From: Holosporales bacterium | Lineage (GTDB): Bacteria > Pseudomonadota > Alphaproteobacteria > BNTO01 | Reading direction: 5' to 3' | Assembly: GCA_031270515.1 (NCBI GenBank) | Contig: JAISXM010000008.1 | Span: 1 to 17,618, forward strand | Length of the DNA: 17,618 nucleotides | Shown: positions 7,601 through 15,016 of the stretch, piece by piece | Layout: each line of letters begins with the position of its first letter | How positions within the stretch are numbered: position 1 is the stretch's first letter | Position numbers and translations under genes: made by a program | Notes under the pieces: generated by a model | Told to the model about the DNA's origin: nothing | The model's input: only the letters and a program-made list of their open reading frames with translations | Databases searched by the model: none

Positions 7601-7667
7601 GTATATGTGACCCAGCTTCATCGTGAATGATATTATATTCTATACAAAACCTAAATAGGGATGAGAT

Positions 7668-9515
7668 ATGTTAAAAAAACTTACAAAAAACTTTTGTTTA
7701 TGGACGTCGCTTTTTGTTGCGGGCGTGCCAACGTATGCAAGCGCACCAGATGTCCGCGCACCAGAGTCAGAGAGTGCGCAACGCGTTGATGCAGCTGAAA
7801 TAGAGGAACTCACTGTTTCATTGATACAGCGACATGCTCGCTCTGCCGAAAAAGGAGCAAAAGGAGCGAAAGGAGCGCAATCGAAAAATCCCACATTATC
7901 GAGACAGGATGATGGCTCATGGACGATGAGTATGGAGGCTTCACGTATACCGCGTTTTATCGATAGAATATCCTCCCTTACATTTGAACACCTTGGCTGT
8001 AATAAGTCTCAGATTGAGTCTATTAAGTTGTGGAAGTTGTTTCGTGATAGGTCGGCAGCCCATGGCGTTACTTTGTTCCGCAGTGGGTATTGCGAGCTTA
8101 CCGTTGATAGAAATAAAAAAACTGAGAACGTAATGCTACGAATGAGTGATAATCTTGCTGCCGTATTATCAGAAGAGATTAATCATGCACCACACATGTT
8201 ACTGGAGGCACAGTCGCGTATAGCTGCAGATGCGGTCGCTGCGGATGCGGTCGCTGCGGAGATAGCAAAACCACGTCCTACTGCAGGTGCTCTCCCGCCA
8301 CCAAGGATCATTGCAGCAACCAGTTTGCCGACTCCAGTGCCTAGCGAACCTAGCCCCTCGGTAGCAGAGCCTCCAGTGCCTAGCGAACCTAGCCCCTCGG
8401 TCGCAGAGCCTCCTGTGCCTAGCGAACCTAGTCCTTCGGCGGCAGTGCATCCTTCAGCAAGCCTCAGAACCGATATTCCGGTGACCTTGCCTCCAGCAAA
8501 TCCAGGGCCAATATCTAGCTTGACAGAGCTGATGAAGCCATGGTGTCCCTACAAACCAGAGGGATTCTTTAATATTGATGGCACTATTCCTACAGGCGTT
8601 GCCCCTGAAGAGTTTGTCGGTCGTATCGAGAAGATGATAAAGACGTTCGGTGTAGAAAGCATTCCAACCGTACGTTTGGCGACAGTTCTTGCTTATACAA
8701 ATAACCCGCAGTTTCCTGGTCACTTCAAGTCTATTGTACAGTCTATTCTCAATGACACACTCTTCCCCTATCGGTTAAATGATACGATAACTACGTACAT
8801 AGTAGGGGTGGAAGAATATCTGGCTGCCCTAGCTAAGACGGATAAGGGATTGTTGGTCAACGCCCCTGGCGATAATTCGGAAGTACTCTTTGCAAAAGAT
8901 GGCTCTGTCTACGTGAAAATGTCGCTCAGCTCAGCTTTTTCATTCTTTTCAAAATTGGGCTGCAATGCCGAATTTATTCGTGATCGTGTATATAGTGTAA
9001 CGTCCGCAGATGATTGGTACGCTCGCGTAGTAGAGTTAGAATTACGCATTGGGGAGTTAAGTGATGCGATGGCAAGATTACAGGATTCAACAGAAGTAGA
9101 CCGTTACTGTGACTTCATTCGTAACCACGAATATTTCGCACATGATGGATATAAAGATGCAGCGCTTCGTGGGATTAAAAATGCTCGTAATGAATTCAGT
9201 GAAAGAGGCGACATTTCTATATTGGGACGCGAATGTAAGAGGATTGCTAATGAGTTCGCATTTGTGGCAACCCTTAATGAAACTGTTGAAACCCCTACGC
9301 GTTGTAGAAAGTCATTGCTTTTTATATTACAGAGGGCCCTCGAAGAGCTAGGGCGCTTGAAAGATGAGATTCCGGGCTATTTGAATATTACATATTTTAA
9401 CCGAGATGCATTCGTTGAACACATAACGAATTTAAAATCTCATCCGACTCGAATACGCAAGTTGGCGGCACAGTTGGGACCTAATGATTGCGTAATAAGG
9501 TTTTACAACAATTAA
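7668..9515 (+). CDS. Exported protein with Pro-rich repeat linker, function unknown
   Basis: A 615-residue protein that I do not recognise. The N-terminus is a clear Sec signal peptide (KKLTKNFCLWTSLFVAG, likely cut after TYA at residue 24). Residues 27-80 are charged and include a small KGA repeat. Residues ~85-210 form a first folded-looking region, ending in an AADAV repeat. Residues 223-261 are three copies of the 13-residue PVPSEPSPSVAEP unit, a flexible linker. Residues ~280-615 look like a second, mostly helical domain (for example VVELELRIGELSDAMARLQ). No catalytic motif stands out. The gene has its own strong promoter and is flanked by repeats A3/C/B3 and A4. The layout of signal peptide, Pro-rich linker and C-terminal domain resembles that of the pseudokinase at 15017-17266. 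An exported or effector role is inference. Confidence 0.85.
   Translation: MLKKLTKNFCLWTSLFVAGVPTYASAPDVRAPESESAQRVDAAEIEELTVSLIQRHARSAEKGAKGAKGAQSKNPTLSRQDDGSWTMSMEASRIPRFIDRISSLTFEHLGCNKSQIESIKLWKLFRDRSAAHGVTLFRSGYCELTVDRNKKTENVMLRMSDNLAAVLSEEINHAPHMLLEAQSRIAADAVAADAVAAEIAKPRPTAGALPPPRIIAATSLPTPVPSEPSPSVAEPPVPSEPSPSVAEPPVPSEPSPSAAVHPSASLRTDIPVTLPPANPGPISSLTELMKPWCPYKPEGFFNIDGTIPTGVAPEEFVGRIEKMIKTFGVESIPTVRLATVLAYTNNPQFPGHFKSIVQSILNDTLFPYRLNDTITTYIVGVEEYLAALAKTDKGLLVNAPGDNSEVLFAKDGSVYVKMSLSSAFSFFSKLGCNAEFIRDRVYSVTSADDWYARVVELELRIGELSDAMARLQDSTEVDRYCDFIRNHEYFAHDGYKDAALRGIKNARNEFSERGDISILGRECKRIANEFAFVATLNETVETPTRCRKSLLFILQRALEELGRLKDEIPGYLNITYFNRDAFVEHITNLKSHPTRIRKLAAQLGPNDCVIRFYNN
8334..8450 (+). 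repeat. 39-bp tandem repeat, three units
   Basis: Three 39-bp units starting CCAGTGCCTAGCGAACC, at 8334, 8373 and 8412, encode PVPSEPSPSVAEP. The first two are nearly identical; the third has diverged at its end. The unit length keeps the reading frame. Confidence 0.95.
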
Positions 9516-9550
9516 CAAATTATCGCATTTTTTTAAGAGAATGGCGTCTC

Positions 9551-9643
9551 ATCCGGGGGCCCCATAACAAACAATTTGAAATTCGTTGTAATACAAGGCG
9601 TAGGTGATGATAAAAATTCAATTTGTTTTTATGGGCAGGTATA
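9551..9643 (+). repeat. Interspersed palindromic repeat A, copy A4
   Basis: Starts ATCCGGGGGCCCCATAAC and ends ATGGGCAGGTATA. It is the copy closest to A1, but in the opposite orientation. It lies 35 bp after the stop of the exported-protein gene. The gap 9516-9940 holds A4, a weak promoter and small ORF, and a possible terminator. Confidence 0.87.
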
Positions 9644-9652
9644 AAATACAAT
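9623..9652 (+). promoter_or_regulatory. Possible promoter formed at the right end of repeat A4
   Basis: TTGTTT (9623-9628, inside the repeat terminus) and TACAAT (9647-9652, just outside) are 18 bp apart. A good Shine-Dalgarno, GGAGGA, follows at 9655-9660. A partial repeat A at 17352-17382 gives the same arrangement with 17 bp. Confidence 0.35.
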
Positions 9653-9667
9653 TTGGAGGAGCAGATT

Positions 9668-9817
9668 TTGGCCATGCTCCAAAAATGTGCAGCACTTAAG
9701 CCATTAGAAACAAAGGGTTCTTATGAAAAAATTTTCGTGAGGACGCCCGTGCCTGAGAAGCATTTTTATTGCAGTTTTTTTTGCCTTGGGTATACCGTGC
9801 TTAAAGCACGTGCTTAA
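9668..9817 (+). CDS. Doubtful small ORF after repeat A4
   Basis: A TTG at 9668 lies 7 bases after GGAGGA and opens a 49-residue frame (MAMLQKCAALKPLET...VLKARA); an ATG at 9674 is an alternative. It shows no recognisable family. In another frame the same DNA (9723-9842) reads MKKFS, a TGA stop, then GRPCLRSIFIAVFFALGIP, which resembles a broken signal-peptide start; only one reading can be meaningful, or neither. Support is limited to the Shine-Dalgarno and a weak promoter. Confidence 0.25.
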   Translation: MAMLQKCAALKPLETKGSYEKIFVRTPVPEKHFYCSFFCLGYTVLKARA

Positions 9818-9867
9818 AGTAAATAAAAGAATACGCAACTAACGTTCTGCTTTGCTGGGATTTCAAT

Positions 9868-9913
9868 ACGCACAGCTGTACCATATATCCAAACGTTTTT
9901 CGTGCGTTTTTTT
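9868..9913 (+). terminator. Possible intrinsic terminator, plus strand
   Basis: ACGCAC (9868-9873) can pair with GTGCGT (9902-9907), followed by seven T. The loop is long (28 nt) and contains a competing AAACG/CGTTT pairing, so the hairpin is weak. It lies between the convergent small ORF and the Xaa-Pro aminopeptidase gene. Confidence 0.35.
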
Positions 9914-9940
9914 ATACTTAATCATCACTTGGAACGCGGG

Positions 9941-11941
9941 CTACAAAAATTTGCGGCACTCATTTCTGGCCCAAGCTTGTGTGTTTGCGCTTAAAAGCGG
10001 AATAATGTTGTCCAGAATCATCTTGTGATACGCCTCCAGCCAAGCTTTATCCTCCTGAGTCAGCGCGTCAAAATTCACTAATTTGGAACAAAACGGCACA
10101 AGTGTTAATACATTGAAGCGCAAGAAATTAGTTCGTTTAGCGTTAGTCCTGGCATCGTCGTTGTTTACAGCATTAGCGCCATTGCCTACGTTATTAGCGC
10201 CATCGTTTACACGTCCCGCATCATCGTCTACGCGCCCCGCACTATCGTCTACACGGCCTGCGACATCGTCTACACGCCCCGCATATTCGTAGCTCGCGCT
10301 CTCGCACGCCATCAGGCTCTCCAGGCGCACCCCAAACGCCCCTTCCAGATACATCCCCGGCTCATTCGACATAATCATGCCACAAGCCAGCGGCAGCATA
10401 TTGCCACGCGATATCCCGCACGGCCCCTCATGCACGCCGAGGTAGCTCCCCACGCCATGCCCCGTTCCGTGCCCGTAGTCCTGCCGGTTTTGCCACAGGA
10501 ACTGCCGCGCAAGCGTATCCAGCTGGGCGCCCGTCGTCCCTGCGGGGAACACCGCCCTGGCTAGCGCGATATGCCCGCGCAATACGTTGGTGTATGCCCG
10601 TCGCAGGTCGTCCGGAGGGGGCGCTGCGTCGACCCACACCGTGCGCGTCATGTCCGTGGTGGCTCCGTAATATTGCCCGCCAACGTCGATCAGCACGCTG
10701 GTGCGACATGGGACGTTCGTGGGGGAGTGGTGCACGATGGCGCCGTTCGCGCCGCTCGCAACGATGGAGCGAAAGCTTGGGCCGCGGTATAAGTGGCTTC
10801 GTTGGCGGAACTCCTCTAACTTTGCAGCAACATCTAGTTCGGTTATGGGCAGGTCGGGGGAGCTGGCTAGCCCAGGTGCATCCACGGAACCGGATACGCC
10901 TACTGTACCTACTGAATCAGAAGTACCTACCGAGCCGCTTGCCCCAACCGCATCAAGCCATGCCAGCAGCTCAATTATGGCGGAGCTTTCAATGCGGCCA
11001 ATGCTTTTCGCGTGCTCAAGCTCCGTCGCATTCTTCACACAACGCGCCAACGCCGGATCCGGAGCATGCTTAATCGACGCCGTCGGATCATCATACACCC
11101 CGCACAGCGCGTCATACCAATCTTGCGGGACGTTGGACGTATCCAAATAAAGCTCACTAATATCAAGCTGCTTTATTAGGTCGCATATTTTGTGTTTGAA
11201 GTCGCTGATAGGAATGCGCAAATACATATCCTCGCACAAATCATTCGCCGCATTTGACGGCACAAGCACATACGTCTGCGCATGAGTAATCAGCGCGGCC
11301 GAAGGAAACGTCGGCGTGTTGGTGAATTTCGTCGCCCGCAAATTGAACGTCCACGCGACCGACTCCGCCGACGTCATAAGCACGCCCGCACGAGGCGCTA
11401 TGTGCGCAAGCATTGCATTTAATTTATCTGTGTCACTTGCTCCGCAGTATTGCTCGTCATAGCGCTCGATTTCGTACTGCCGGTCGGGGGGCGGGACATC
11501 AAACGGCACAAACGTAAATGCGCGCAGCCGTTGTTGTATCTGTGAAAATTGGCGCATCGACAAGTTTGCGTAGGCGATTGGCGCACCTGCGGGGAGGAAG
11601 CGGCTACACCATTGGGCGAGCTGCGACAGGAGGTCGTCCTGGCTGCGGATTTCGGAGACACGGAAGCCTTTGCATTGTGCATTTGCTTGCAATATATAGC
11701 GTGAGTCCACGAGCATAAGGCCGTGATGGGCGGAGGGATCTGGCGCGGATAACGGGCCTTGGGGACACATTGATTCTTCACAATATTGATTCTTTATAAT
11801 GAAAAAGCCTTCGGATCCAGTGAACCCCGTAAATTCGCGAACAAAATCCGTTACATCGCACAACGGCGAGCTTGCTACATTTACTAACAGGGCGCTTCCG
11901 TTAAGCGTGTCTGTGGCTGTTTTTTGCGAGCATTCATTCAT
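9941..11941 (-). CDS. pepP: Xaa-Pro aminopeptidase (M24B, three-domain type)
   Basis: A 666-residue metallopeptidase that removes the N-terminal residue of peptides with proline at position 2, normally in the cytoplasm. Two creatinase-like N-terminal domains (about 1-300) precede the M24 pita-bread domain and a C-terminal domain (LRFNVLTLVPF to the end) typical of the eukaryotic-APP1-like form. All five expected metal ligands are present: D419 (IDVGG), D430 (TTDMTRT), H495 (GHGTGHGVG), E527 (SNEPGMY) and E541 (GVRLES). H404/H405 and H504 are the usual active-site histidines. Two repetitive insertions are odd: residues ~333-362 (SVGT-like) and ~554-600 (GRVDD-like), both in loops, so the enzyme may remain active. 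It is the last gene of the pepA-lolA-pepP cluster; the first ATG at 11941 fits the N-terminal domain. Confidence 0.9.
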   Translation of the reverse strand: MNECSQKTATDTLNGSALLVNVASSPLCDVTDFVREFTGFTGSEGFFIIKNQYCEESMCPQGPLSAPDPSAHHGLMLVDSRYILQANAQCKGFRVSEIRSQDDLLSQLAQWCSRFLPAGAPIAYANLSMRQFSQIQQRLRAFTFVPFDVPPPDRQYEIERYDEQYCGASDTDKLNAMLAHIAPRAGVLMTSAESVAWTFNLRATKFTNTPTFPSAALITHAQTYVLVPSNAANDLCEDMYLRIPISDFKHKICDLIKQLDISELYLDTSNVPQDWYDALCGVYDDPTASIKHAPDPALARCVKNATELEHAKSIGRIESSAIIELLAWLDAVGASGSVGTSDSVGTVGVSGSVDAPGLASSPDLPITELDVAAKLEEFRQRSHLYRGPSFRSIVASGANGAIVHHSPTNVPCRTSVLIDVGGQYYGATTDMTRTVWVDAAPPPDDLRRAYTNVLRGHIALARAVFPAGTTGAQLDTLARQFLWQNRQDYGHGTGHGVGSYLGVHEGPCGISRGNMLPLACGMIMSNEPGMYLEGAFGVRLESLMACESASYEYAGRVDDVAGRVDDSAGRVDDDAGRVNDGANNVGNGANAVNNDDARTNAKRTNFLRFNVLTLVPFCSKLVNFDALTQEDKAWLEAYHKMILDNIIPLLSANTQAWARNECRKFL
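10142..10282 (-). repeat. 21-bp minisatellite insertion in the pepP gene
   Basis: Four 21-bp units encode AGRVDD plus one variable residue (DDV, DDS, DDD, NDG) at residues 554-580, grading into GANNVGNGANAVNN-like low-complexity sequence up to residue 600. It interrupts the join between the last M24 strand and the C-terminal domain, in frame. A second, more degenerate insertion of similar kind lies at about 10856-10945 (residues 333-362). Confidence 0.85.
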
Positions 11942-11946
11942 AAATC

Positions 11947-11964
11947 ATATCTTCCCATAAAAAC
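11947..11964 (-). repeat. Possible relic of a repeat A terminus
   Basis: ATATCTTCCCATAAAAAC differs from the reversed right end of repeat A (as in A2', ATATCTGCCCATAAAAAC) at one position. No other part of the element is recognisable here. It lies just upstream of the pepP start. Confidence 0.45.
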
Positions 11965-11970
11965 TATTAT

Positions 11971-12078
11971 TAAATGCGTTAGGAATGCTGTAAATGATAA
12001 ATGCGTTATAAATACTGCGGGTAATAAATGCGCTGTAAATGTTGCGGGTGACAAATGCGTTATAAATACTGTGGATGA
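11971..12078 (+). repeat. 27-bp tandem array, four units, between lolA and pepP
   Basis: Four consecutive 27-bp units begin at 11971, 11998, 12025 and 12052, each starting TAAATGCG or CAAATGCG and ending TGA, TAA or TGA. They make up most of the 197-bp gap between lolA and pepP. On the minus strand the array lies within an open frame of 65 codons (12142-11945) that overlaps the lolA stop as ATGA and ends 3 bases before the pepP ATG; its peptide is just the repeated array (IYNAF motifs), so I do not call it a gene. Confidence 0.9.
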
Positions 12079-12138
12079 AAAAAAGAAGTGGTGCGCGTTT
12101 CGTAATACTTAGCCTTTCAACGAGTTTCAACTTGTTTA

Positions 12139-13215
12139 TCATGATACCTCGGTTTTTTGTGATGATGCGGTTCGTTGTGATGACCCGGTTCTTTGTGGGG
12201 GATGTGGTGTAGATGCGACGACGTAGTCGAAATCAAATACGTCGCCAGGGACCGCGCCTTTGTTGTTGACCTTGAGCGAATCCGTATCAAAAACAACATT
12301 TGTTGTATATTCGCGCTCTCTTATGCACCAGCCTAAAAGAGCCGATATGTTCGTGTTTTTGGGATACAGAGCAAACAACAATACTACACTTGTGGAGTTG
12401 TTGATCCACAAAGTTACGTATATGGAGTGCGATTCTTTATCATAATGAACGGCGAATCGATTAAAACTTTTCGCTATATTTAGTTTTCCATTAAATACGC
12501 TCAGCACAGGAATACGACTTGCGTTGTAGTTGGCAATTTTGCCAGTCCTCAAGTCTTTAACTTGCACGACTCCTTTACGAACAATTATTGTGTGAGTGTT
12601 TGAGTCTAGTCTTATTTGTATGTCAGAGTCGTGGTGTTGTTGAGATTCCGTGGATTCATCGGTTTCTTTTGCGGAGGAGGGGGCAAACGTGCTTTGCAGC
12701 CAAAATCGCCCTTTACTAGTCTGACATTTTGATTGAGATCCGCTGTTTACTTTATGATACACAACGACTTGTGTAAAACTTGCAGAAAAATAGGCGATTC
12801 CATTTAAGTATTGCTCAACATTGCGTATATGCGCTTGTGTATCCGCAGCAGATAACTGCGCATCTTTGCCCAATGCAGACGGCTGCGTACCCTTCGCAGA
12901 CCGCTGCGTACCCTTCGAAACAGATAACGGCGTATCCTTAGATGCAGACGGCTGCGTACCCTTCGTGGATGGCTGCGTACACTTCGTAGACAGCTGCGCA
13001 CCATTCGAAACAGATAATGGCGTATCCTTAGCAGACGGCTGCGCTCCATTCCCCGCAGGCATCGTCACAGCAGCCGCGCCCACACACAACGCGCACCGCA
13101 CCCAATACACAGCGCACGTTGCCGCCGCTACCCGCGCCCGCGCCAACCCCTTCGCCATCCTGCGCCGCATGCCAACCTGCCGCGTGCCAACCTGCATACT
13201 GCATGGACCCGCCAT
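12139..13215 (-). CDS. lolA: LolA-like outer-membrane lipoprotein carrier with repeat-expanded N-terminus
   Basis: LolA carries lipoproteins through the periplasm from the LolCDE transporter to the outer membrane. Residues ~129-331 fit the fold: VEQYLNGIAYFSASFTQV at the start of the domain, SKGRFWLQ, then alternating strands (TIIVRKGVVQVKDLRTGKIANY), and VPGDVFDFDYV near the end. The match is divergent, so the family call is moderate. The N-terminus has an Arg-rich stretch and hydrophobic segment (residues 16-54) that could be a signal peptide. It is followed by ~70 residues of Ser/Thr/Lys repeats (DTPLSVS, KGTQPSA) not found in normal LolA of ~200 residues. The chosen ATG directly follows the pepA stop (TAGATG), implying coupled translation; M16 and M20 are other possible starts. 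A Ser-rich tail ends the protein. Confidence 0.6.
   Translation of the reverse strand: MAGPCSMQVGTRQVGMRRRMAKGLARARVAAATCAVYWVRCALCVGAAAVTMPAGNGAQPSAKDTPLSVSNGAQLSTKCTQPSTKGTQPSASKDTPLSVSKGTQRSAKGTQPSALGKDAQLSAADTQAHIRNVEQYLNGIAYFSASFTQVVVYHKVNSGSQSKCQTSKGRFWLQSTFAPSSAKETDESTESQQHHDSDIQIRLDSNTHTIIVRKGVVQVKDLRTGKIANYNASRIPVLSVFNGKLNIAKSFNRFAVHYDKESHSIYVTLWINNSTSVVLLFALYPKNTNISALLGWCIREREYTTNVVFDTDSLKVNNKGAVPGDVFDFDYVVASTPHPPQRTGSSQRTASSQKTEVS
12848..13060 (-). repeat. Minisatellite in the lolA-like gene
   Basis: Short units built around CAGACGGCTGCGTACCCTTC on the plus strand recur every 21-27 bp, and a larger 90-bp period is visible: TTCGAAACAGATAA followed by GGCGTATCCTTAG occurs at about 12914 and 13004. 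It encodes the repetitive residues ~55-122. All length changes keep the frame. Confidence 0.85.
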
Positions 13216-14700
13216 CTAAATGCGCCCCTCATCGTCAACAACGCTCCGCAGGAACGCGTACATCAAGCGCACACCAAACCCGGTAAAACCAACGCCCGTA
13301 AGCGTGCGGCTGCTTTTGTCATACGACACCGCAGCTATGTCGATGTGCGCCCAAGGGGTCTTGTTCAATATAAAGCGCTGCAAAAACTGAGCCGCCGTAA
13401 TGCTCCCCGCGCCTCGCCCGGCCCCCACATTTTTTACGTCCGCAATCTCCGAATCAATGTCCACATCGTACGCCGTATCAAGCGGCAAGCGCCACAAGCG
13501 CTCCTTCACCGTATCACCCGACTTCGCAAGCTTTTGGCATAAGTTGTCGTCATTCGAAAACAACCCAGCAAACTCCTGCCCCAGCGCCACCTGTATCGCG
13601 CCGGTCAACGTTGCAAAGTCAATTATGCACTTTGGAGCAAACTCTTTCTCCGCATAAAACAGCGCATCCGCCAAAACCAAGCGCCCTTCGGCATCCGTGT
13701 TTTGAATCTCTATCGTCAACCCAGACATGGACCTCACTACATCTGAAGGCCGCTGAGCCGTACCTGACGGCATGTTTTCGACAAGCCCCACGACCCCTAC
13801 CAAGTTAAGCGGAAGCGCCAGCTGCGCAGCCATCTGCATCGTCGCTAGGACCACGGCGGCCCCTGTCATGTCCTCTTTCATTTCGTGCATGTTGTTCGAC
13901 GGCTTGATCGAAATCCCACCTGAGTCAAATGTTACGCCCTTGCCAACCAGCGCAATTGGCGCATCCCCTTTTGCCCCGCCATTCCACTGGCACACGGCGA
14001 GGTATGGCTCAAACGCGCTCCCCTTCGCCACGCCGAGCAACGCATTCATGCCCAGCTTGGCCATGTCCTTCTCATCCAGGATGTCAACTTTTACGCCAAA
14101 CCGCTTCAGATTTTTTGCCTCGTTCGCCATAGCCTCTGGGGACAAAACATTTGGCACCTCCGAGGACAACGTGCGCACAAAATCCACAGCATCCGCCACA
14201 GCCTCTATGTCCCGGTAGGCTTTGGCCGTGAGATCAGGCGCGCTTGAAATAAAATATGCATTTTTTATTGCTACGTGCTTGGGGGATGGCTTTTTGTATT
14301 TATCAAACTTAAAACTACGAATCTTAAAACCTGCCGCAATGTGTGCGACTAAGCCCGGACTGAACTGGTGCGAAAAGTCGACAAGGATATCCTCTTCTAG
14401 CATGTCCTGGACGACAACGAAGATCTCGGCCCCAATTTCTTGGGCGTCAAGCTCGGAAAAGTCTGCTTTGGCAACATCTGCGACTTGTACCATTGCTCGG
14501 GTGGAGTCGTTTTTTTGACAAAAGAATGGCTGAAACACAACCTTATATTTAGAACGCTCTCTTAATTTACTTATTCTTTTTTGCAAAAATTCGTGTTCAT
14601 CCCCTGTAATCTTAAAAGATGTAGAGCAGATGACTCCATTGTCCGCACCAAGCACAATGCCTGAGACGGGGTGAGAAGGCGCGACAAAACTTATGTCCAT
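13216..14700 (-). CDS. pepA: Leucyl aminopeptidase (M17, PepA)
   Basis: A 494-residue cytosolic di-metal aminopeptidase that removes N-terminal residues in peptide turnover; in some bacteria PepA also binds DNA. The signature NTDAEGRLVLADAL is intact. Metal ligands follow the family spacing: K254, D259 (GKGVTFDSGG), D277, D336 and E338; catalytic K266 and R340 are present. I chose the ATG at 14700 (MDISFVAPS) because AAGGA lies 9 bases upstream, the resulting length is typical, and a promoter lies 35 bp before it. The frame extends to 14901, but that part is read from inverted-repeat element D and lies upstream of the promoter. It is the first gene of the pepA-lolA-pepP cluster, and its TAG stop abuts the lolA ATG. 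Confidence 0.95.
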   Translation of the reverse strand: MDISFVAPSHPVSGIVLGADNGVICSTSFKITGDEHEFLQKRISKLRERSKYKVVFQPFFCQKNDSTRAMVQVADVAKADFSELDAQEIGAEIFVVVQDMLEEDILVDFSHQFSPGLVAHIAAGFKIRSFKFDKYKKPSPKHVAIKNAYFISSAPDLTAKAYRDIEAVADAVDFVRTLSSEVPNVLSPEAMANEAKNLKRFGVKVDILDEKDMAKLGMNALLGVAKGSAFEPYLAVCQWNGGAKGDAPIALVGKGVTFDSGGISIKPSNNMHEMKEDMTGAAVVLATMQMAAQLALPLNLVGVVGLVENMPSGTAQRPSDVVRSMSGLTIEIQNTDAEGRLVLADALFYAEKEFAPKCIIDFATLTGAIQVALGQEFAGLFSNDDNLCQKLAKSGDTVKERLWRLPLDTAYDVDIDSEIADVKNVGAGRGAGSITAAQFLQRFILNKTPWAHIDIAAVSYDKSSRTLTGVGFTGFGVRLMYAFLRSVVDDEGRI

Positions 14701-14734
14701 GAAATTAGGTCCTTGCTGGAATTGTAACAAAGTC

Positions 14735-14763
14735 ATTATAAGAGAACATTGCACCCATTGCAA
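14735..14763 (-). promoter_or_regulatory. Promoter of the pepA-lolA-pepP cluster
   Basis: On the minus strand TTGCAA (14763-14758) and a perfect TATAAT (14740-14735) have a 17-bp spacer. The -10 box ends 34 bp before the pepA ATG, leaving a leader of about 28 nt with an AAGGA site. Confidence 0.7.
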
Positions 14764-14776
14764 AGTGCACAATGTT
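14745..14776. promoter_or_regulatory. Dyad overlapping the pepA promoter, possible operator
   Basis: AACATTG-CAC (14745-14754) and GTG-CA-CAATGTT (14765-14776) form an imperfect inverted repeat covering the -35 box and most of the spacer. Its position suits a repressor site; the regulator is unknown. Confidence 0.35.
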
Positions 14777-14797
14777 GGTGGGGCTTTATGGAGAATA

Positions 14798-14934
14798 GAC
14801 TTCTTTCCAAACGCCTCAGGAACTGGCTTTCGGTGCGTCGATCCGGTGCTGGGACCCCATTCAACAAGTTGAATGGGAACCCGGCTCCGAGCCTCCTGCA
14901 AAAATCCTAATTTCTGAGGGTTTTGAAAGAAGTC
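14798..14934. mobile_element. Inverted-repeat element D (137 bp), MITE or IS remnant
   Basis: The left end GACTTCTTTCCAAACGCCTC and the right end, read in reverse as GACTTCTTTCAAAACCCTC, are imperfect terminal inverted repeats of 20-30 bp. No transposase is encoded. The middle (14848-14885) is a strong hairpin: a perfect 10-bp stem CCCATTCAAC-AA-GTTGAATGGG extended by a GCTGGG/CCCGGC stem across a 2x2 internal loop. Ends of this sort occur in IS5-like elements, but I cannot assign a family. No clear target duplication is visible. With the pepA promoter it accounts for most of the gap 14701-15016; 14935-15016 shows nothing further. Confidence 0.6.
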
Positions 14935-15016
14935 CAGTCATAACTCGTTTTCTTTGAGATTTTCTTGCTCAGACAATGTGTTACGATCGGTTCAATGCTG
15001 GGAACGAGGTCTCTAA

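Noticed and set aside
7979..8030. LRR-like start (SSLTFEHLG) in the Pro-rich exported protein
   Set aside because: Only a single short resemblance; no following repeat units of the LRR pattern.
9723..9842. UGA read as tryptophan, which would join MKKFS to a signal-peptide-like frame
   Set aside because: The lolA and pseudokinase genes end at TGA where their domains end, and conserved tryptophans such as that in GAQRWL of RodA are TGG, so the standard code fits.
14701..14901. 67-residue N-terminal extension of leucyl aminopeptidase
   Set aside because: It is read mostly from inverted-repeat element D and the promoter region; the ATG at 14700 has a ribosome site and gives the family's normal length.
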